Positions 27,201 to 35,817 of a stretch of 52,297 nucleotides of DNA are shown here, piece by piece. Source of the DNA: Tannerella sp. (GTDB lineage Bacteria > Bacteroidota > Bacteroidia > Bacteroidales > Tannerellaceae); the NCBI GenBank assembly GCA_031257565.1, contig JAIROL010000223.1, positions 1 through 52,297 on the forward strand. Reading direction: 5' to 3'. Within the stretch, counting starts at the first letter, position 1, and every line of letters starts with the position of its first letter. The notes under the pieces were generated by a model, which saw nothing but the letters and a program-made list of their open reading frames with translations, was not told the DNA's origin and made no database searches. Made by a program: the position numbers and the translations under genes.

Positions 27201-28499
27201 GTGAATATGTACGCCAAAGATTCTCCGGACGAGTTGAAACCGGTAAGAACGACGGTTCGCCCTAAAGACGCCTATTATTTTAGTTTTGACGGCGCTTCGA
27301 AATTATCGGAAACGGAATGTCGGCAGGTCTCCGGCATGTATACCGATGAAGCCGGATATGGCTATGATTTGCAGACGAAATGGGAGGAAGGAAGTAATAA
27401 GCCGTTCTATTTCTCCGTAGCCGTTCCCGACGGGAATTATAAAGTGACTGTTCGCGTTGGCTCTGCGACAAAAGCGGGCGTGACAACCGTTCGTGGCGAA
27501 TCGCGTCGTTTGTTTATCGAAAACCTGCCGACCGGAAAGGGAGAATTTAAGGAATGCGCCTTTGTTATCAATAAACGTAATACCCGGATATACCCGGATG
27601 GCGAAAGCGTTCGCATAAAACCCCGTGAAAAAAATAAACTGAACTGGGATGATAAGCTGACATTTGAATTTAACGGCGATGATCCTGCCGTATCGGAAAT
27701 TCTCATAGAAAAGGAAAATGACGCTATTACTGTCTTTTTATGCGGCAACTCGACTGTTGTCGATCAGGATAACGAACCGTGGGCGAGTTGGGGACAAATG
27801 ATCCCGCGCTTTTTTAGCGCTCCGGTCAGTTTTGCTAATTATGCGGAATCCGGAGAGTCTGCCAATACTTTTATCGCAGCCGGTCGTTTAAAGAAATTAC
27901 TGACACAGATGAAGGCCGGGGATTATCTGCTTGTGGAATTCGGACATAACGACCAAAAGCAGAAAGGAGAAGGAAAAGGGGCGTATACGTCATTCACGGA
28001 AAGTCTCAGAACATTTATACGCGAGGCCCGCGCCCGCGGAGCGCAACCTGTTTTTGCGACCCCCACGCAACGCCGGAGTTTTGATGAAAAAGGACGGATA
28101 ATAGATACGCACGAGGATTATCCGGATGCGATGCGTAAACTGGCGCAGGAGGAAAATGTGCCGTTGATAGATATTCATGCTATGACGCGCACCTTATATG
28201 AATCGCTTGGCGTTGAAAATTCCAAAAAGGCATTTGTGCATTATCCCCCTGACACATGGCCGGGGCAGACGAAGGCGCTGGAAGATAATACGCATTTCAA
28301 TCCTTACGGAGCTTACCAGATAGCAAAATGTGTCATTACAGGCCTGAATAATCTCAGTAAACAAGGGTTTCAACTTGATTTTATGGAATATCTGAGCGAT
28401 GATTATATGCCCTATAGTCCGTCGCTCCCGGATCCTGTGAAATCGTTCAAGTGGAATCCGAGTCCTTTTACCGAAGTGGAGAAACCGGATGGAAATTGA
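24279..28499 (+). CDS. GH2 glycoside hydrolase fused to CE12-like rhamnogalacturonan acetylesterase
   Basis: The protein has 1406 residues. The ATG at 24279 precedes a signal peptide (MKNVHHLRLFICLFAG...); the TTG-start extension at 24237 is not favoured. Residues of about 30-800 are a GH2 enzyme: jelly-roll (GVAWYQKEIYIPSEWRG), then a TIM barrel with acid/base Glu470 (ACGNEPAGRW) and nucleophile Glu549 (SHETGQW). Residues of about 810-960 look like the glutamine-amidotransferase-like module of some family 2 enzymes (VLNGGGKVLITAAG). About 1000-1145 is a carbohydrate-binding beta-sandwich. About 1150-1390 is an SGNH esterase: GNSTVVD (Ser1158), EFGHNDQK, and DNTHF (Asp1336, His1339). It probably removes a side-chain sugar and backbone acetyl groups from rhamnogalacturonan. 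Sugar specificity is not determined. Confidence 0.9.
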   Translation: MKNVHHLRLFICLFAGIMSASVMYGENNRDSDILDISGRWQFQIDRNDEGERQGWFNRALNDFIFLPGSMPEKLKGDDVTIHTQWTGSLYDSSYFFNPAMEKYRVEGNVKLPFFLTPDRHYVGVAWYQKEIYIPSEWRGRRIVLFLERPHIETTVWINGQKAGMRNSLCVPHEYDITSCIYNNVEKMSGKSRITVRVDNRIKEINVGPDSHSITDQTQGNWNGIVGRMELFATSDTHIDDVQVFPDLAGKSAKVRVHIKSNKYKSAKGTITVSAKSFNSPNPHTVLPVTTAFNLTDGVCEAEILLPMGEDMQTWDEFDPVLYRLRVSFAVEKDKGEHEAQFGMREFKIQGKWFYVNGNKTMLRGTVENCDFPHTGYAPMDVESWERVFRICRSYGLNHMRFHSCCPPEAAFIAADLVGFYLQPEGPSWPNHGPKLGMGQPIDKYLMEETQRLTKAYGNYASYCMLACGNEPAGRWVEWATDFVEYWEKTDPRRVYTGASVGNSWQWQPRSRYHVKAGARGLDWAVRPPESMTDYRSRIDSVKQPYVSHETGQWVVFPNFDEIKKYTGVNKAKNFEIFRDILSENNMGNLARDFVMASGKLQALCYKHEIEKTLRTPDYAGFQLLALNDYSGQGTALVGLTDVFFDPKAYISAADMRRFCSPTVPLARIPKFTYTNGETFRADIEVSHFRKKPLKNARVAYVIRNAFGGITGKGVIKDSSDKIAGGNTDIPVGNCTELGKVIFDLKDLKAPARYNLEVRIESESLKDEEYTEVVNDWDFWVYPSVAKPEAGDVFVTDSLDENAIQVLNGGGKVLITAAGKIRFGMDIVQHFSPVFWNTSWFKMRPPHTTGILVNERHPVFDGFPTEYHSNLQWWELLNKQQAMQFTEFPADFQPLVQSIDTWFISRKAGMMFEANVLNGRLIMTSMDITSDGEKRIVARQMYKSILDYMRSDRFRPASTLAPELIGSLFTKDAPKVNMYAKDSPDELKPVRTTVRPKDAYYFSFDGASKLSETECRQVSGMYTDEAGYGYDLQTKWEEGSNKPFYFSVAVPDGNYKVTVRVGSATKAGVTTVRGESRRLFIENLPTGKGEFKECAFVINKRNTRIYPDGESVRIKPREKNKLNWDDKLTFEFNGDDPAVSEILIEKENDAITVFLCGNSTVVDQDNEPWASWGQMIPRFFSAPVSFANYAESGESANTFIAAGRLKKLLTQMKAGDYLLVEFGHNDQKQKGEGKGAYTSFTESLRTFIREARARGAQPVFATPTQRRSFDEKGRIIDTHEDYPDAMRKLAQEENVPLIDIHAMTRTLYESLGVENSKKAFVHYPPDTWPGQTKALEDNTHFNPYGAYQIAKCVITGLNNLSKQGFQLDFMEYLSDDYMPYSPSLPDPVKSFKWNPSPFTEVEKPDGN

Positions 28500-28531
28500 G
28501 AAATGAAGATTAACAGAATAGAATAAACAGG

Positions 28532-30028
28532 ATGAAAGAGAAAATGAGGTACGGTAGAAAAGATGAATTTCTGTTTTTGGTTATTTTATGTATCCTTTGC
28601 AGTTGCGTGGAGAAACAGCCGGTTTTGCCGGCATTTGAATGGATGGACGAACAGGAACGTCCTGATATCTCCTGGATCAATCAGGTCGGAGCAAGAACTG
28701 TTCCCGGTAAGGATTTCTTTTCCGTAAATGATTATGACGCCGTTGGCGATGGCGTTACTTTTTGCGGAGATGCGATACAGAAGGCTATTGACGTATGCCA
28801 TGATTCGGGAGGCGGAACCGTTACGTTTGAGCCGGGCGTTTATTTAACAGGCGCAGTGTTTGTGAAAAGCGGGGTAAACCTTTGCATAGGCAAAGGGGTT
28901 ACTCTGCTCGCAATACCGGATAGCGCCGCATATCCTGAGATACAGACGCGTATTGCCGGTATTGAAATGATGTGGCCTGCCGCCGTTATAAATGTGATCG
29001 ATCAGCAATACGTATCCGTGAGCGGGGAGGGCCTGATTGATTGTAAGGGGGAAGTATGGTGGGATAAGTACTGGGCTATGCGTAAGGATTACGAACAGCG
29101 CGGATTACGATGGATAGTCGATTATGATTGTAAACGTGTACGCGGTATGCTTGTTTCCAATAGTTCGGATGTTACATTGAGCGACTTTACGCTTATGCGA
29201 AGCGGGTTTTGGGCTATTCAGATTTTATATTCCTGCTATTGTACGGTTAATGGCGTTACGATCAATAATAATGTGGATGGAAAACACGGACCGAGTACGG
29301 ACGGTATCGATATCGACTCTTCGGCGCGCATACTGATTGAGAATTGTACGGTAGACTGCAATGATGACAATATATGCCTTAAAGCAGGCCGTGATGCGGA
29401 TGGGTTACGTATAAACCGTCCCACGGAATACATTGTGATACGCAATTGTATATCCCTGAAAGGAGGCGGATTGATAACATGCGGAAGCGAGACGTCCGGC
29501 GACATCCGGAACATAGTCGGTTATGACCTGAAAGCTTATGGAACATCGAATCTTTTACGCATAAAATCGGCTCTTAACCGTGGAGGTATCGTCGAGAATG
29601 TTTATGTAACGGATGTGGAGGCTGATAGCGTTAGAACTGTTTTTTCCGTGGATCTTAACTGGAACCCGAGTTATAGTTATTCGACATTGCCGGAAGAATA
29701 CGAAGGAAAAGATATTCCCCCGCATTGGAAAACGATGCTGACAAAAGTGGAACCGGCTGAAAAAGGATATCCCCGTTTCAGGAAAATTTATTTATCAAAT
29801 GTAAAATCTACAAATACGGGTACTCTTATTCATGCTTCCGGATGGAACGAATCATTGAAAATAGAAGATATGGGCGTTTATAATGTAGTTGCAGACGCCA
29901 AATCCGGAGGTCGTATAAAATATTCGGATAATTTTCGTTTGAAAAATATTCGGCTGACAACCGGCAATCGTGCTGTTTTTGAGAACAATACGGGTCTTGA
30001 AGAAGACATAGCGTACAAAGGGCTATAA
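28532..30028 (+). CDS. GH28 polygalacturonase/rhamnogalacturonan hydrolase-like lipoprotein
   Basis: This 498-residue right-handed beta-helix enzyme has a lipoprotein signal (LCILCSC, Cys at about 25). It starts 33 nt after the GH2-CE12 gene and is in its operon. The GH28 active-site acids are visible: Asp257 in STDGIDID, and Asp278 and Asp279 in NDDNICLK. RIKSA near residue 343 is the usual substrate-binding RIK. The histidine of the canonical GHG motif is missing: the matching block reads GGGLITCGSE. This divergence, and the neighbours, favour a rhamnogalacturonan or decorated-galacturonan substrate over plain polygalacturonan. The enzyme would hydrolyse alpha-1,4- or alpha-1,2-linked galacturonic acid with inversion. 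Family is certain, exact substrate is not. Confidence 0.88.
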   Translation: MKEKMRYGRKDEFLFLVILCILCSCVEKQPVLPAFEWMDEQERPDISWINQVGARTVPGKDFFSVNDYDAVGDGVTFCGDAIQKAIDVCHDSGGGTVTFEPGVYLTGAVFVKSGVNLCIGKGVTLLAIPDSAAYPEIQTRIAGIEMMWPAAVINVIDQQYVSVSGEGLIDCKGEVWWDKYWAMRKDYEQRGLRWIVDYDCKRVRGMLVSNSSDVTLSDFTLMRSGFWAIQILYSCYCTVNGVTINNNVDGKHGPSTDGIDIDSSARILIENCTVDCNDDNICLKAGRDADGLRINRPTEYIVIRNCISLKGGGLITCGSETSGDIRNIVGYDLKAYGTSNLLRIKSALNRGGIVENVYVTDVEADSVRTVFSVDLNWNPSYSYSTLPEEYEGKDIPPHWKTMLTKVEPAEKGYPRFRKIYLSNVKSTNTGTLIHASGWNESLKIEDMGVYNVVADAKSGGRIKYSDNFRLKNIRLTTGNRAVFENNTGLEEDIAYKGL

Positions 30029-30052
30029 TTGATTATTCAAATATATCAAATG

Positions 30053-30454
30053 CTAAATATAGTCAAGTGGTTTTCTTTTCCCAAAAAGCTCTCCGGAGAC
30101 CTTTTTCTGTACGCCGTACGCTACTACTACCACTTCTTCCAGTGTGTGTTTTTTGACATAAAATTTCTAAAAAATATTCAATACACTATTTGCAGATGAC
30201 AGGAAAAAACAGACTCCGGCACTGCCTGTAAAAATACCTACGGAGGCCTCGCTGATTGCAGAAACTCCCCGCGCAATAATAATAATAATAATATATACAC
30301 ATACAAATAAAATTAAAACAGATACACGCCAATAATAATATCTACCTAAATAACAGATATACAGGGATTCTCCCCTTAACATATATTTACTAAAAGGCGA
30401 ATAGCGGGTTTCTAAAACAACTCCAATCTTGGAATTTGTCAGGTGTTCAGTCAT
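30053..30454 (-). pseudogene. Relic frame with membrane segment and TonB-box-like peptide
   Basis: Reading the - strand from the ATG at 30454, a 95-residue frame (MTEHLTNSKIGVV..., a strong hydrophobic segment VSVLILFVCVYIIIIII partly encoded by an AAT repeat) meets an amber stop at 30169-30167. The same frame then continues and contains LEEVVVVAYGVQKK (30142-30101), very like the TonB-box region of SusC-type receptors (compare LDEVIVIGYGVQKK at 17898-21062), before a second stop at 30053-30055. The start follows repeat copy 2, in the position where real genes follow copies 1 and 3. I do not recognise the ancestor; a truncated receptor or membrane signalling protein is possible. It may also be a coincidence of AT-rich sequence. 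Confidence 0.4.
30083..30106 (+). terminator. Possible terminator after the GH28 gene
   Basis: AAAAAG (30083-30088) pairs with CTTTTT (30101-30106), with TCT/AGA pairing inside and a CCGG loop, one C-C mismatch. It is 55 nt after the GH28 stop and ends in a T run on the + strand. It overlaps the relic frame on the other strand, so the symmetry may be chance. Confidence 0.35.
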
Positions 30455-30622
30455 GGGGTATGTTTCAAAAATTTTTTAACATTAAGGTAACATAGAAATG
30501 CGAAGCATTCACTTATTCCTTTAATAATTATCACTCGTTAGTAACTCACAGCATGTTCATAACTCTTTGGCGCAAGCCGTTTTTTTAACGCTTCGCTAAA
30601 AGACCGTTGGTTCATGTTCGTT
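30455..30622 (-). repeat. Intercistronic repeat, copy 2 (expanded)
   Basis: Read on the - strand this starts directly at the rhamnosidase stop with GAAACGAACATG, contains CGGCTTGCGCCAAAGAG, TTATGAACATGCTGTGAG and CTATGTTACC, and ends a few bases before the ATG at 30454. It matches copies 1 and 3 but carries two inserted modules (about 26 nt around 30585-30612 and about 40 nt around 30500-30540), each containing a short near-palindrome such as GCGAAGCG or AATGCTTCGCATT. Together with the relic frame at 30053-30454 it fills the 594-bp gap between the GH28 and GH106 genes. Confidence 0.7.
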
Positions 30623-33600
30623 TCAGTCTAAAACTTTTATGCGGGCATAAGGGCGTATTATCACCGGTCCTAATAAACCTGATGGTAGTAGTTGGGAGTC
30701 TTTACCCCAATGTCTCCATGTGGTAAACGTGGTACGTTCCGATGGACGTGGATTATTATTCAACAACCATTCAGGCCATTGCTTAACTTGCAAACCATTC
30801 CATTTAAAGTCTCCGGCTAAATGTTCATCTCCAATCAGGCGGTTTGGCCATAGATTTGTTATTCTCACTTCGAGGTCGTTCACTCCTTCACGGACAGCAT
30901 CATCCAGATTAATTCTGAATGGGGCTTTCCATAATGTCCCTAGATTTTTCCCATTAACGAAAATCTCTGCAATAACGTTGACATTTCCCAAATCCAGTTC
31001 CAATGAATGTTCCTGCCTGATAATTTTCTTCGAAAGTTTAAATTGCTTTCGGTATGTGATCGTACCAGAGAAGTAGCGTATTCCGTTATCTTGAGAGGTT
31101 GTCCACGAGGCTAATTCATCGAAAATTGTTTTTGTCGGCTCTCCTTGATTTGATGGAAGACTTACGTCCCATGATCCGGTTAGGGAAATAGGATCAGATA
31201 TTGATTTTACCTGAATTGTTTTTGTTTTATTTGAAGATGTCTGATATGTCATCTTTCCCGGGTATGGAGTTTTCCAGATAATCGTATTTCCCTCTTTCTC
31301 AAATACAGGGAAAGGAATATCCCGGGTAAGACGCAACATTTGTCCCTCAGGAACAGATATATTATAGACCGTACCCTCGGTTGAGTAGCTAATACGCAAT
31401 TCTCTTTTCTGATTCGGTTTTGCTGTAACTCCAATCAATTGTTCATCTATCATAATTTCCCCGATGCCGGAAGACACTTTCATCTTTATTTGTTCTGTAA
31501 CATCGTATGTAGGATAACTTGAAGGAACATTATGTATTTCTTTGTCAAATTTACCATATACAACTTTTAGAATTTTCAAATCGCCTCCATTATCAGACTG
31601 AATTTTAACAGGTTCTCCTTCTATTGCACGAATTTCTTTTTGTTTTCCTCCAATCTCGATCTCGAAGCGAAGTTCTTTTATGTATCCTTGGGCCGGATCT
31701 AATGAACTAAGATGGCTTCCCGCATGTATATTGAGTTTGTTGTCGTGTACGTTATTTGCAACAACTTCTGTTACGTCAACCAAACCTTTAGGTAAGAAAG
31801 CGCCAAATTCAGCCTTTATTATCTGCAAGTCGGGAAGTATTTCTTTTGGTGGAGTATTCAATTCTATTGTAGCAGAGCAGATATGCTCGGTAGCTGCTTT
31901 TCTGAAAACAACGAAAGCAGATCCTTCAATATCAAATTGAAGAGGGATACTGGTAGTCCCATCTTTGTTTTTATTCCATAGGGAGATGTCTCCAATTTTG
32001 CCGGTTATAGGATTCCACAATTCAGGTTGTTTCCCTGCCACACGAAAACGGCATATTACCTCACGACTTTCTTTCTTCGAGTTTGTTATAAAATAGATAT
32101 CTGCATCTCCTCCAACCCTCCTATGAATAAAATTGATGTCATCACAAGCTGTAGTTTCCAAAGAAAAATCCGGCGGAAAGTCTCCTTTTTTGAGAACATC
32201 TACTATGTCTCTATCCTTTATTTTACCAGTATCCCATAGCTTCTTAGTCAACCGGATTATCGTTTGATCACACTGGGGATAATGCTTGAGACTTGGAGAT
32301 TTCAGCGGCTTAGTTCCTATTATCGTAGCGCCAGTGTTTGCCAGTTTTTCTATGATCGACAGCGCCTCCGGAGTCATCCAGTCGGTTTCGGGAAGCACAA
32401 GAATTCTGTATTTTCCCCCTGTGGCATTACAAATAAAACCATTTTCTACTTTTAGCGATGCTAATTTATTTGCCCCAATCAGGTCATAGTCATAGCCTAA
32501 TGACTTTATTTCAGGCATTAAGAGGGCGTCATTAGGAGAGGATTCTCCTATGAAGACCAGCAAATCTGCAACATTCTGGCCTTGTTGAAGAAGAAATTGG
32601 GATCGTCCGATATAATCCATGTATGCTTTTCCTTGTTCCCACCAAGTGTTTAAACGGTTCAGATCAAATCCATAATTACCGAAAGTAACTCCCGGCTTTT
32701 CATTCCATGGTTGATGTGCATAGGTATGAAATATAAAACGGGTGACGCCTTCAGCCCACGCCCGATCCCCAATAGACTTTATGGTTGCCGGATGATTGAG
32801 CCAACCTCCATTGCCGGTAAATGCTTCTGCTCCCACAATTGGACTTCCTTCCAGATGAGCAATGGAAGCCACAAATTTGGGAGAATCGAAAAAGGCTAAA
32901 TCACCACTCCAAAACTCACACATCACGATATCTCCTTTTTCACCAACCTGCATGCTGTTGAAAGGTCCCCAATAAGGTTCTATCGACAATATCAGCCCAT
33001 TTTGATGGCAGAGTTCTCTAAAATAACCATAGTAATTCTCAGCTATCAAGTCGCCGACCGTTTGCCTGAAATCCCAAAGGAAACGTTCTGTCACCTCGCC
33101 ATTATCTACATAATATCCGGCTAAAGCAGGTAAAAAACATCTGCAATCATATCCTCTAAAACGTTTAAACTCTTTTTCGAAATCAGCTGTCCAGTTTGTA
33201 CAACCGGCTTCGTAACTATCAAGAATACAATTTGTAAGGGTCGAACTTACGAATGAGCCCAATTTGTCTATAACTGGTTTTACTGCATTTTTCCAATGTA
33301 CATCAACTGCTTTTTTATTCATTTTGTCACATTCCAGACCTCTTCCTTCAGCTACAGCCGGATGGTTTTCTGCCCCCGTAGGAGTATATCCCAGTCGCAG
33401 GATGACCCATTCCCCGTCAGGAGCTTTCCATTCTAGAGAACCTTCTTCTGACATTAATGAGGTTAAATCTACTATTTTAGACTTGTCAATTAAAGCAGAT
33501 TTGGGTACCTGTTTCATGTCGGGATCTAAATGATTCCGGAATCTACCCGACAATGTTTTTATGTCCAAATCATCTATCCGTTCTTTACTCTGTGGCTTAG

Positions 33601-34111
33601 GGAAGGCCAGAACAGCAATGTCCCTATAATAATTTAAGCGTGTATATGGTTGGAGGATATTCATTTTAATCAACTTGCCTCCTTCGCAAGAAGACTCGGT
33701 AAAAACAAGCGTTTGCATCGCATATTCTGGGGTAATCCATGGTCCCCCGCTTAAAGACCAACCGGCGCCATTATGAATTCCCAGTTCGAGTCCTAACCGT
33801 TTTGCTTCCAATGCTGCAAATTCAACCAACCCAAGCCATTCTTCACTTAAGAAAGCGATAGGCCCATCCTGATATCCCATATCGGCATTGAATATTTGTG
33901 CTTCCTGGATACCGACTTGTTTCATTGCTTCTAAATCAGCAGTAATACCTTCTTTGGTAATATTTCCATTGAGCCAATGCCACCATGTTCTTGCCTTCGC
34001 CGACGTAGGCGGGTTCTTGAAACCGGCATTTAAAGCGCTCTGGGCTGAAACGTCTATGCCAATAATCGTGCAGATTATGTATAATAAGATGAGAGATTGT
34101 ATTTTATTCAT
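30623..34111 (-). CDS. GH106 alpha-L-rhamnosidase
   Basis: This protein is 1162 residues long from the ATG at 34111 (a TTG 9 nt earlier is the only alternative). The signal peptide ends DVSAQ near residue 24. The mature N-terminus reads FKNPPTSAKARTWWHWLNGN and continues ITKEGITADLEAMKQVGIQ, the signature opening of GH106; HNGAGWSLSGGPWITPE, FRQTVGDLIAENYYGYFRELC and IVGAEAFTGNGGWLNHPA are further family blocks. The C-terminal part holds beta-sandwich domains (SLTGSWDVSLP, YRKQFKLSK, AEIFVNGKNLGTLWKAPF) as in this family. GH106 enzymes release terminal alpha-L-rhamnose from pectic side chains and other rhamnosides with inversion. It is the last gene of the ECF-controlled SusCD operon, 74 nt after susD. 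Confidence 0.92.
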   Translation of the reverse strand: MNKIQSLILLYIICTIIGIDVSAQSALNAGFKNPPTSAKARTWWHWLNGNITKEGITADLEAMKQVGIQEAQIFNADMGYQDGPIAFLSEEWLGLVEFAALEAKRLGLELGIHNGAGWSLSGGPWITPEYAMQTLVFTESSCEGGKLIKMNILQPYTRLNYYRDIAVLAFPKPQSKERIDDLDIKTLSGRFRNHLDPDMKQVPKSALIDKSKIVDLTSLMSEEGSLEWKAPDGEWVILRLGYTPTGAENHPAVAEGRGLECDKMNKKAVDVHWKNAVKPVIDKLGSFVSSTLTNCILDSYEAGCTNWTADFEKEFKRFRGYDCRCFLPALAGYYVDNGEVTERFLWDFRQTVGDLIAENYYGYFRELCHQNGLILSIEPYWGPFNSMQVGEKGDIVMCEFWSGDLAFFDSPKFVASIAHLEGSPIVGAEAFTGNGGWLNHPATIKSIGDRAWAEGVTRFIFHTYAHQPWNEKPGVTFGNYGFDLNRLNTWWEQGKAYMDYIGRSQFLLQQGQNVADLLVFIGESSPNDALLMPEIKSLGYDYDLIGANKLASLKVENGFICNATGGKYRILVLPETDWMTPEALSIIEKLANTGATIIGTKPLKSPSLKHYPQCDQTIIRLTKKLWDTGKIKDRDIVDVLKKGDFPPDFSLETTACDDINFIHRRVGGDADIYFITNSKKESREVICRFRVAGKQPELWNPITGKIGDISLWNKNKDGTTSIPLQFDIEGSAFVVFRKAATEHICSATIELNTPPKEILPDLQIIKAEFGAFLPKGLVDVTEVVANNVHDNKLNIHAGSHLSSLDPAQGYIKELRFEIEIGGKQKEIRAIEGEPVKIQSDNGGDLKILKVVYGKFDKEIHNVPSSYPTYDVTEQIKMKVSSGIGEIMIDEQLIGVTAKPNQKRELRISYSTEGTVYNISVPEGQMLRLTRDIPFPVFEKEGNTIIWKTPYPGKMTYQTSSNKTKTIQVKSISDPISLTGSWDVSLPSNQGEPTKTIFDELASWTTSQDNGIRYFSGTITYRKQFKLSKKIIRQEHSLELDLGNVNVIAEIFVNGKNLGTLWKAPFRINLDDAVREGVNDLEVRITNLWPNRLIGDEHLAGDFKWNGLQVKQWPEWLLNNNPRPSERTTFTTWRHWGKDSQLLPSGLLGPVIIRPYARIKVLD

Positions 34112-34145
34112 GTATTGCAAAAATCATTGAACTATGAAAATGAAA

Positions 34146-34181
34146 ATAAATACCGGCATTAATATTAATACCGGTATTTAT
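34146..34181 (-). other. Hairpin immediately after susD of the rhamnosidase locus
   Basis: An 11-bp perfect inverted repeat (34146-34156 with 34171-34181; ATAAATACCGG and CCGGTATTTAT, 14-nt loop) fills the susD-GH106 gap and abuts the susD stop. As after the susD at 15734, a hairpin here could stabilise the upstream susCD message or lower read-through into the enzyme gene. Confidence 0.6.
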
Positions 34182-34185
34182 ATAA

Positions 34186-35817
34186 TTAATAACCCGGATT
34201 TTGAATTAGAGCATCGTTGCTTTTAACTATCTCTGACCGAGGAATTGGCAACCGATAATACTGTTCCTTAAAATCAACTTTTAGTACTGTTCGATTAAAA
34301 TCATAAGTAAAGGTGTCGTCTCCTGTCTTTCCCACCGAAACTCCCATAGCATCTACGCCTTCGTAGGTTGCCGCCAGTTTCCATCTGCGCAAATCATAAT
34401 AACGATGTCCTTCAAGCGCTAACTCTATTCTCCGTTCCTGATATACTTTGTTCAGAAGATCTTCCCCTGTTATAGCGCTTGGGATCGAGGGCATGTCAAT
34501 ATCTTGACGTCCGCGTATTTGGTTAACAGCCCATCGGCATTGTTCTTCATTACCTAGGTAATATTGTGCTTCCGCATAATTCAGGTAAAATTCACTCAAT
34601 CTAAAAAGAACATGTGGCGTTATAGTTGGTTCACTTAGTAAATCATCTTCATTGAGAAATTTACACATATAATAGCCGGTTTGACTACAGTTCCAGCCTC
34701 CGTCGCCTTGTTCCGAATCTTTTCCCCCTGGAGTAAAGACTTCAATAGCGCGACCTTTGAATGGAGCGCCATTGTAAAGTACGGTATAGTAAAACCGTGG
34801 ATCACGTCCAATATAAGGGTCTGTCGGGACATATCCTGATCCGGCTTCCAATGGCTTAAGACCCGTAGCTTTCATCTCATAATCATCTACTAAATTCTGC
34901 AACGGACAATTACCTCCATTACCGCCATATCCATTTGCTGTATTGGTTGACATCATACTATGACCATTGGCCTTTGTATATAGACGGCAAAAGATTACTT
35001 CTTGATTCCCGTATCCATTCATGAATATGTCCTTATAATTTTCAGAAAGGGAATATCTAGTTAAGTCAATAACTTCTTTACTTGCATCCCTTACTTTTTC
35101 CCATTTGGTTTTATCATTATTTGTATTGATAAATGGGCTTGCCCAATACAAATACACCCTGGAACGTAGAGCCTTACAGACATCGGCTGAAGCGCGCCCT
35201 AAATTGTCGCCTTCCATTTTATCCGGTAAAAGAGCTATCGCATCTTCTAGTTCTTTTAGTATATATTCAACACATTCATCATAAGTGTTACGTCCAAGGG
35301 AATAATCCGGTTCGCCAAGCGTATAGACTTTTGTAATAATAGGCACGCCTCCAAACCGCCAAATAAGACTTGCATAAGTATATGCCCTAAGAAACTTCAT
35401 TTCTCCGGATAGCCTTTTCTTCAAATTTCCTGAAATATTCCCCGATTCTATTTTTTCAAAAAAAACATTAATATTTCTAATATATTCATAAGCGCTACTC
35501 CAATAATTGAATGAATTGAACCAACCCCAATTGTTATCTGTTACATTATCAGGCGTAAGCCCTCCTTGCCTGAAAGAGTTTGGAGCATAACCATGGCGAT
35601 TATGCGTCTCGTCTGTAAGTGAAGAAAGCATCACAAAATCAAACCCTCCGGGAATAGTATGGTAGCAGGCATTCACATATGCCGTAAGCAGATCATCATT
35701 ATTAAAAACGTCCTCCTCTGAAACTTTGTTCATCGGTTTTCGATCCAAAAAGTCATTGTTACAACCGCATAAAACGATGCTAAAAAGCAATATTCTGATT
35801 AATAAATTCTTTTTCAT
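34186..35817 (-). CDS. SusD/RagB-like outer-membrane lipoprotein (rhamnosidase locus)
   Basis: This 543-residue lipoprotein has signal MKKNLLIRILLFSIVLCGC (Cys19) and usual family length. It contains SGEMKFLRAYTYASLIWRFGGVPI (the conserved FLRA-Y helix), SRVYLYWASPFI, LFRLSEFYLNYAEAQYYLGN, VYQERRIELALEGHRYYDLRRW and a closing PIPRSEIVKSND...NPGY. It would cap the SusC encoded just upstream. The gap between susC and susD (107 bp) is unusually long for such pairs and is filled by repeat copy 3, ending right at this start codon. The ligand is inferred to be a rhamnose-containing oligosaccharide from the GH106 neighbour. Confidence 0.94.
   Translation of the reverse strand: MKKNLLIRILLFSIVLCGCNNDFLDRKPMNKVSEEDVFNNDDLLTAYVNACYHTIPGGFDFVMLSSLTDETHNRHGYAPNSFRQGGLTPDNVTDNNWGWFNSFNYWSSAYEYIRNINVFFEKIESGNISGNLKKRLSGEMKFLRAYTYASLIWRFGGVPIITKVYTLGEPDYSLGRNTYDECVEYILKELEDAIALLPDKMEGDNLGRASADVCKALRSRVYLYWASPFINTNNDKTKWEKVRDASKEVIDLTRYSLSENYKDIFMNGYGNQEVIFCRLYTKANGHSMMSTNTANGYGGNGGNCPLQNLVDDYEMKATGLKPLEAGSGYVPTDPYIGRDPRFYYTVLYNGAPFKGRAIEVFTPGGKDSEQGDGGWNCSQTGYYMCKFLNEDDLLSEPTITPHVLFRLSEFYLNYAEAQYYLGNEEQCRWAVNQIRGRQDIDMPSIPSAITGEDLLNKVYQERRIELALEGHRYYDLRRWKLAATYEGVDAMGVSVGKTGDDTFTYDFNRTVLKVDFKEQYYRLPIPRSEIVKSNDALIQNPGY

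Noticed and set aside
30279-30300. AAT trinucleotide repeat
   Set aside because: A short simple repeat in AT-rich DNA; no sign of function, although it encodes the isoleucine run in the relic frame.
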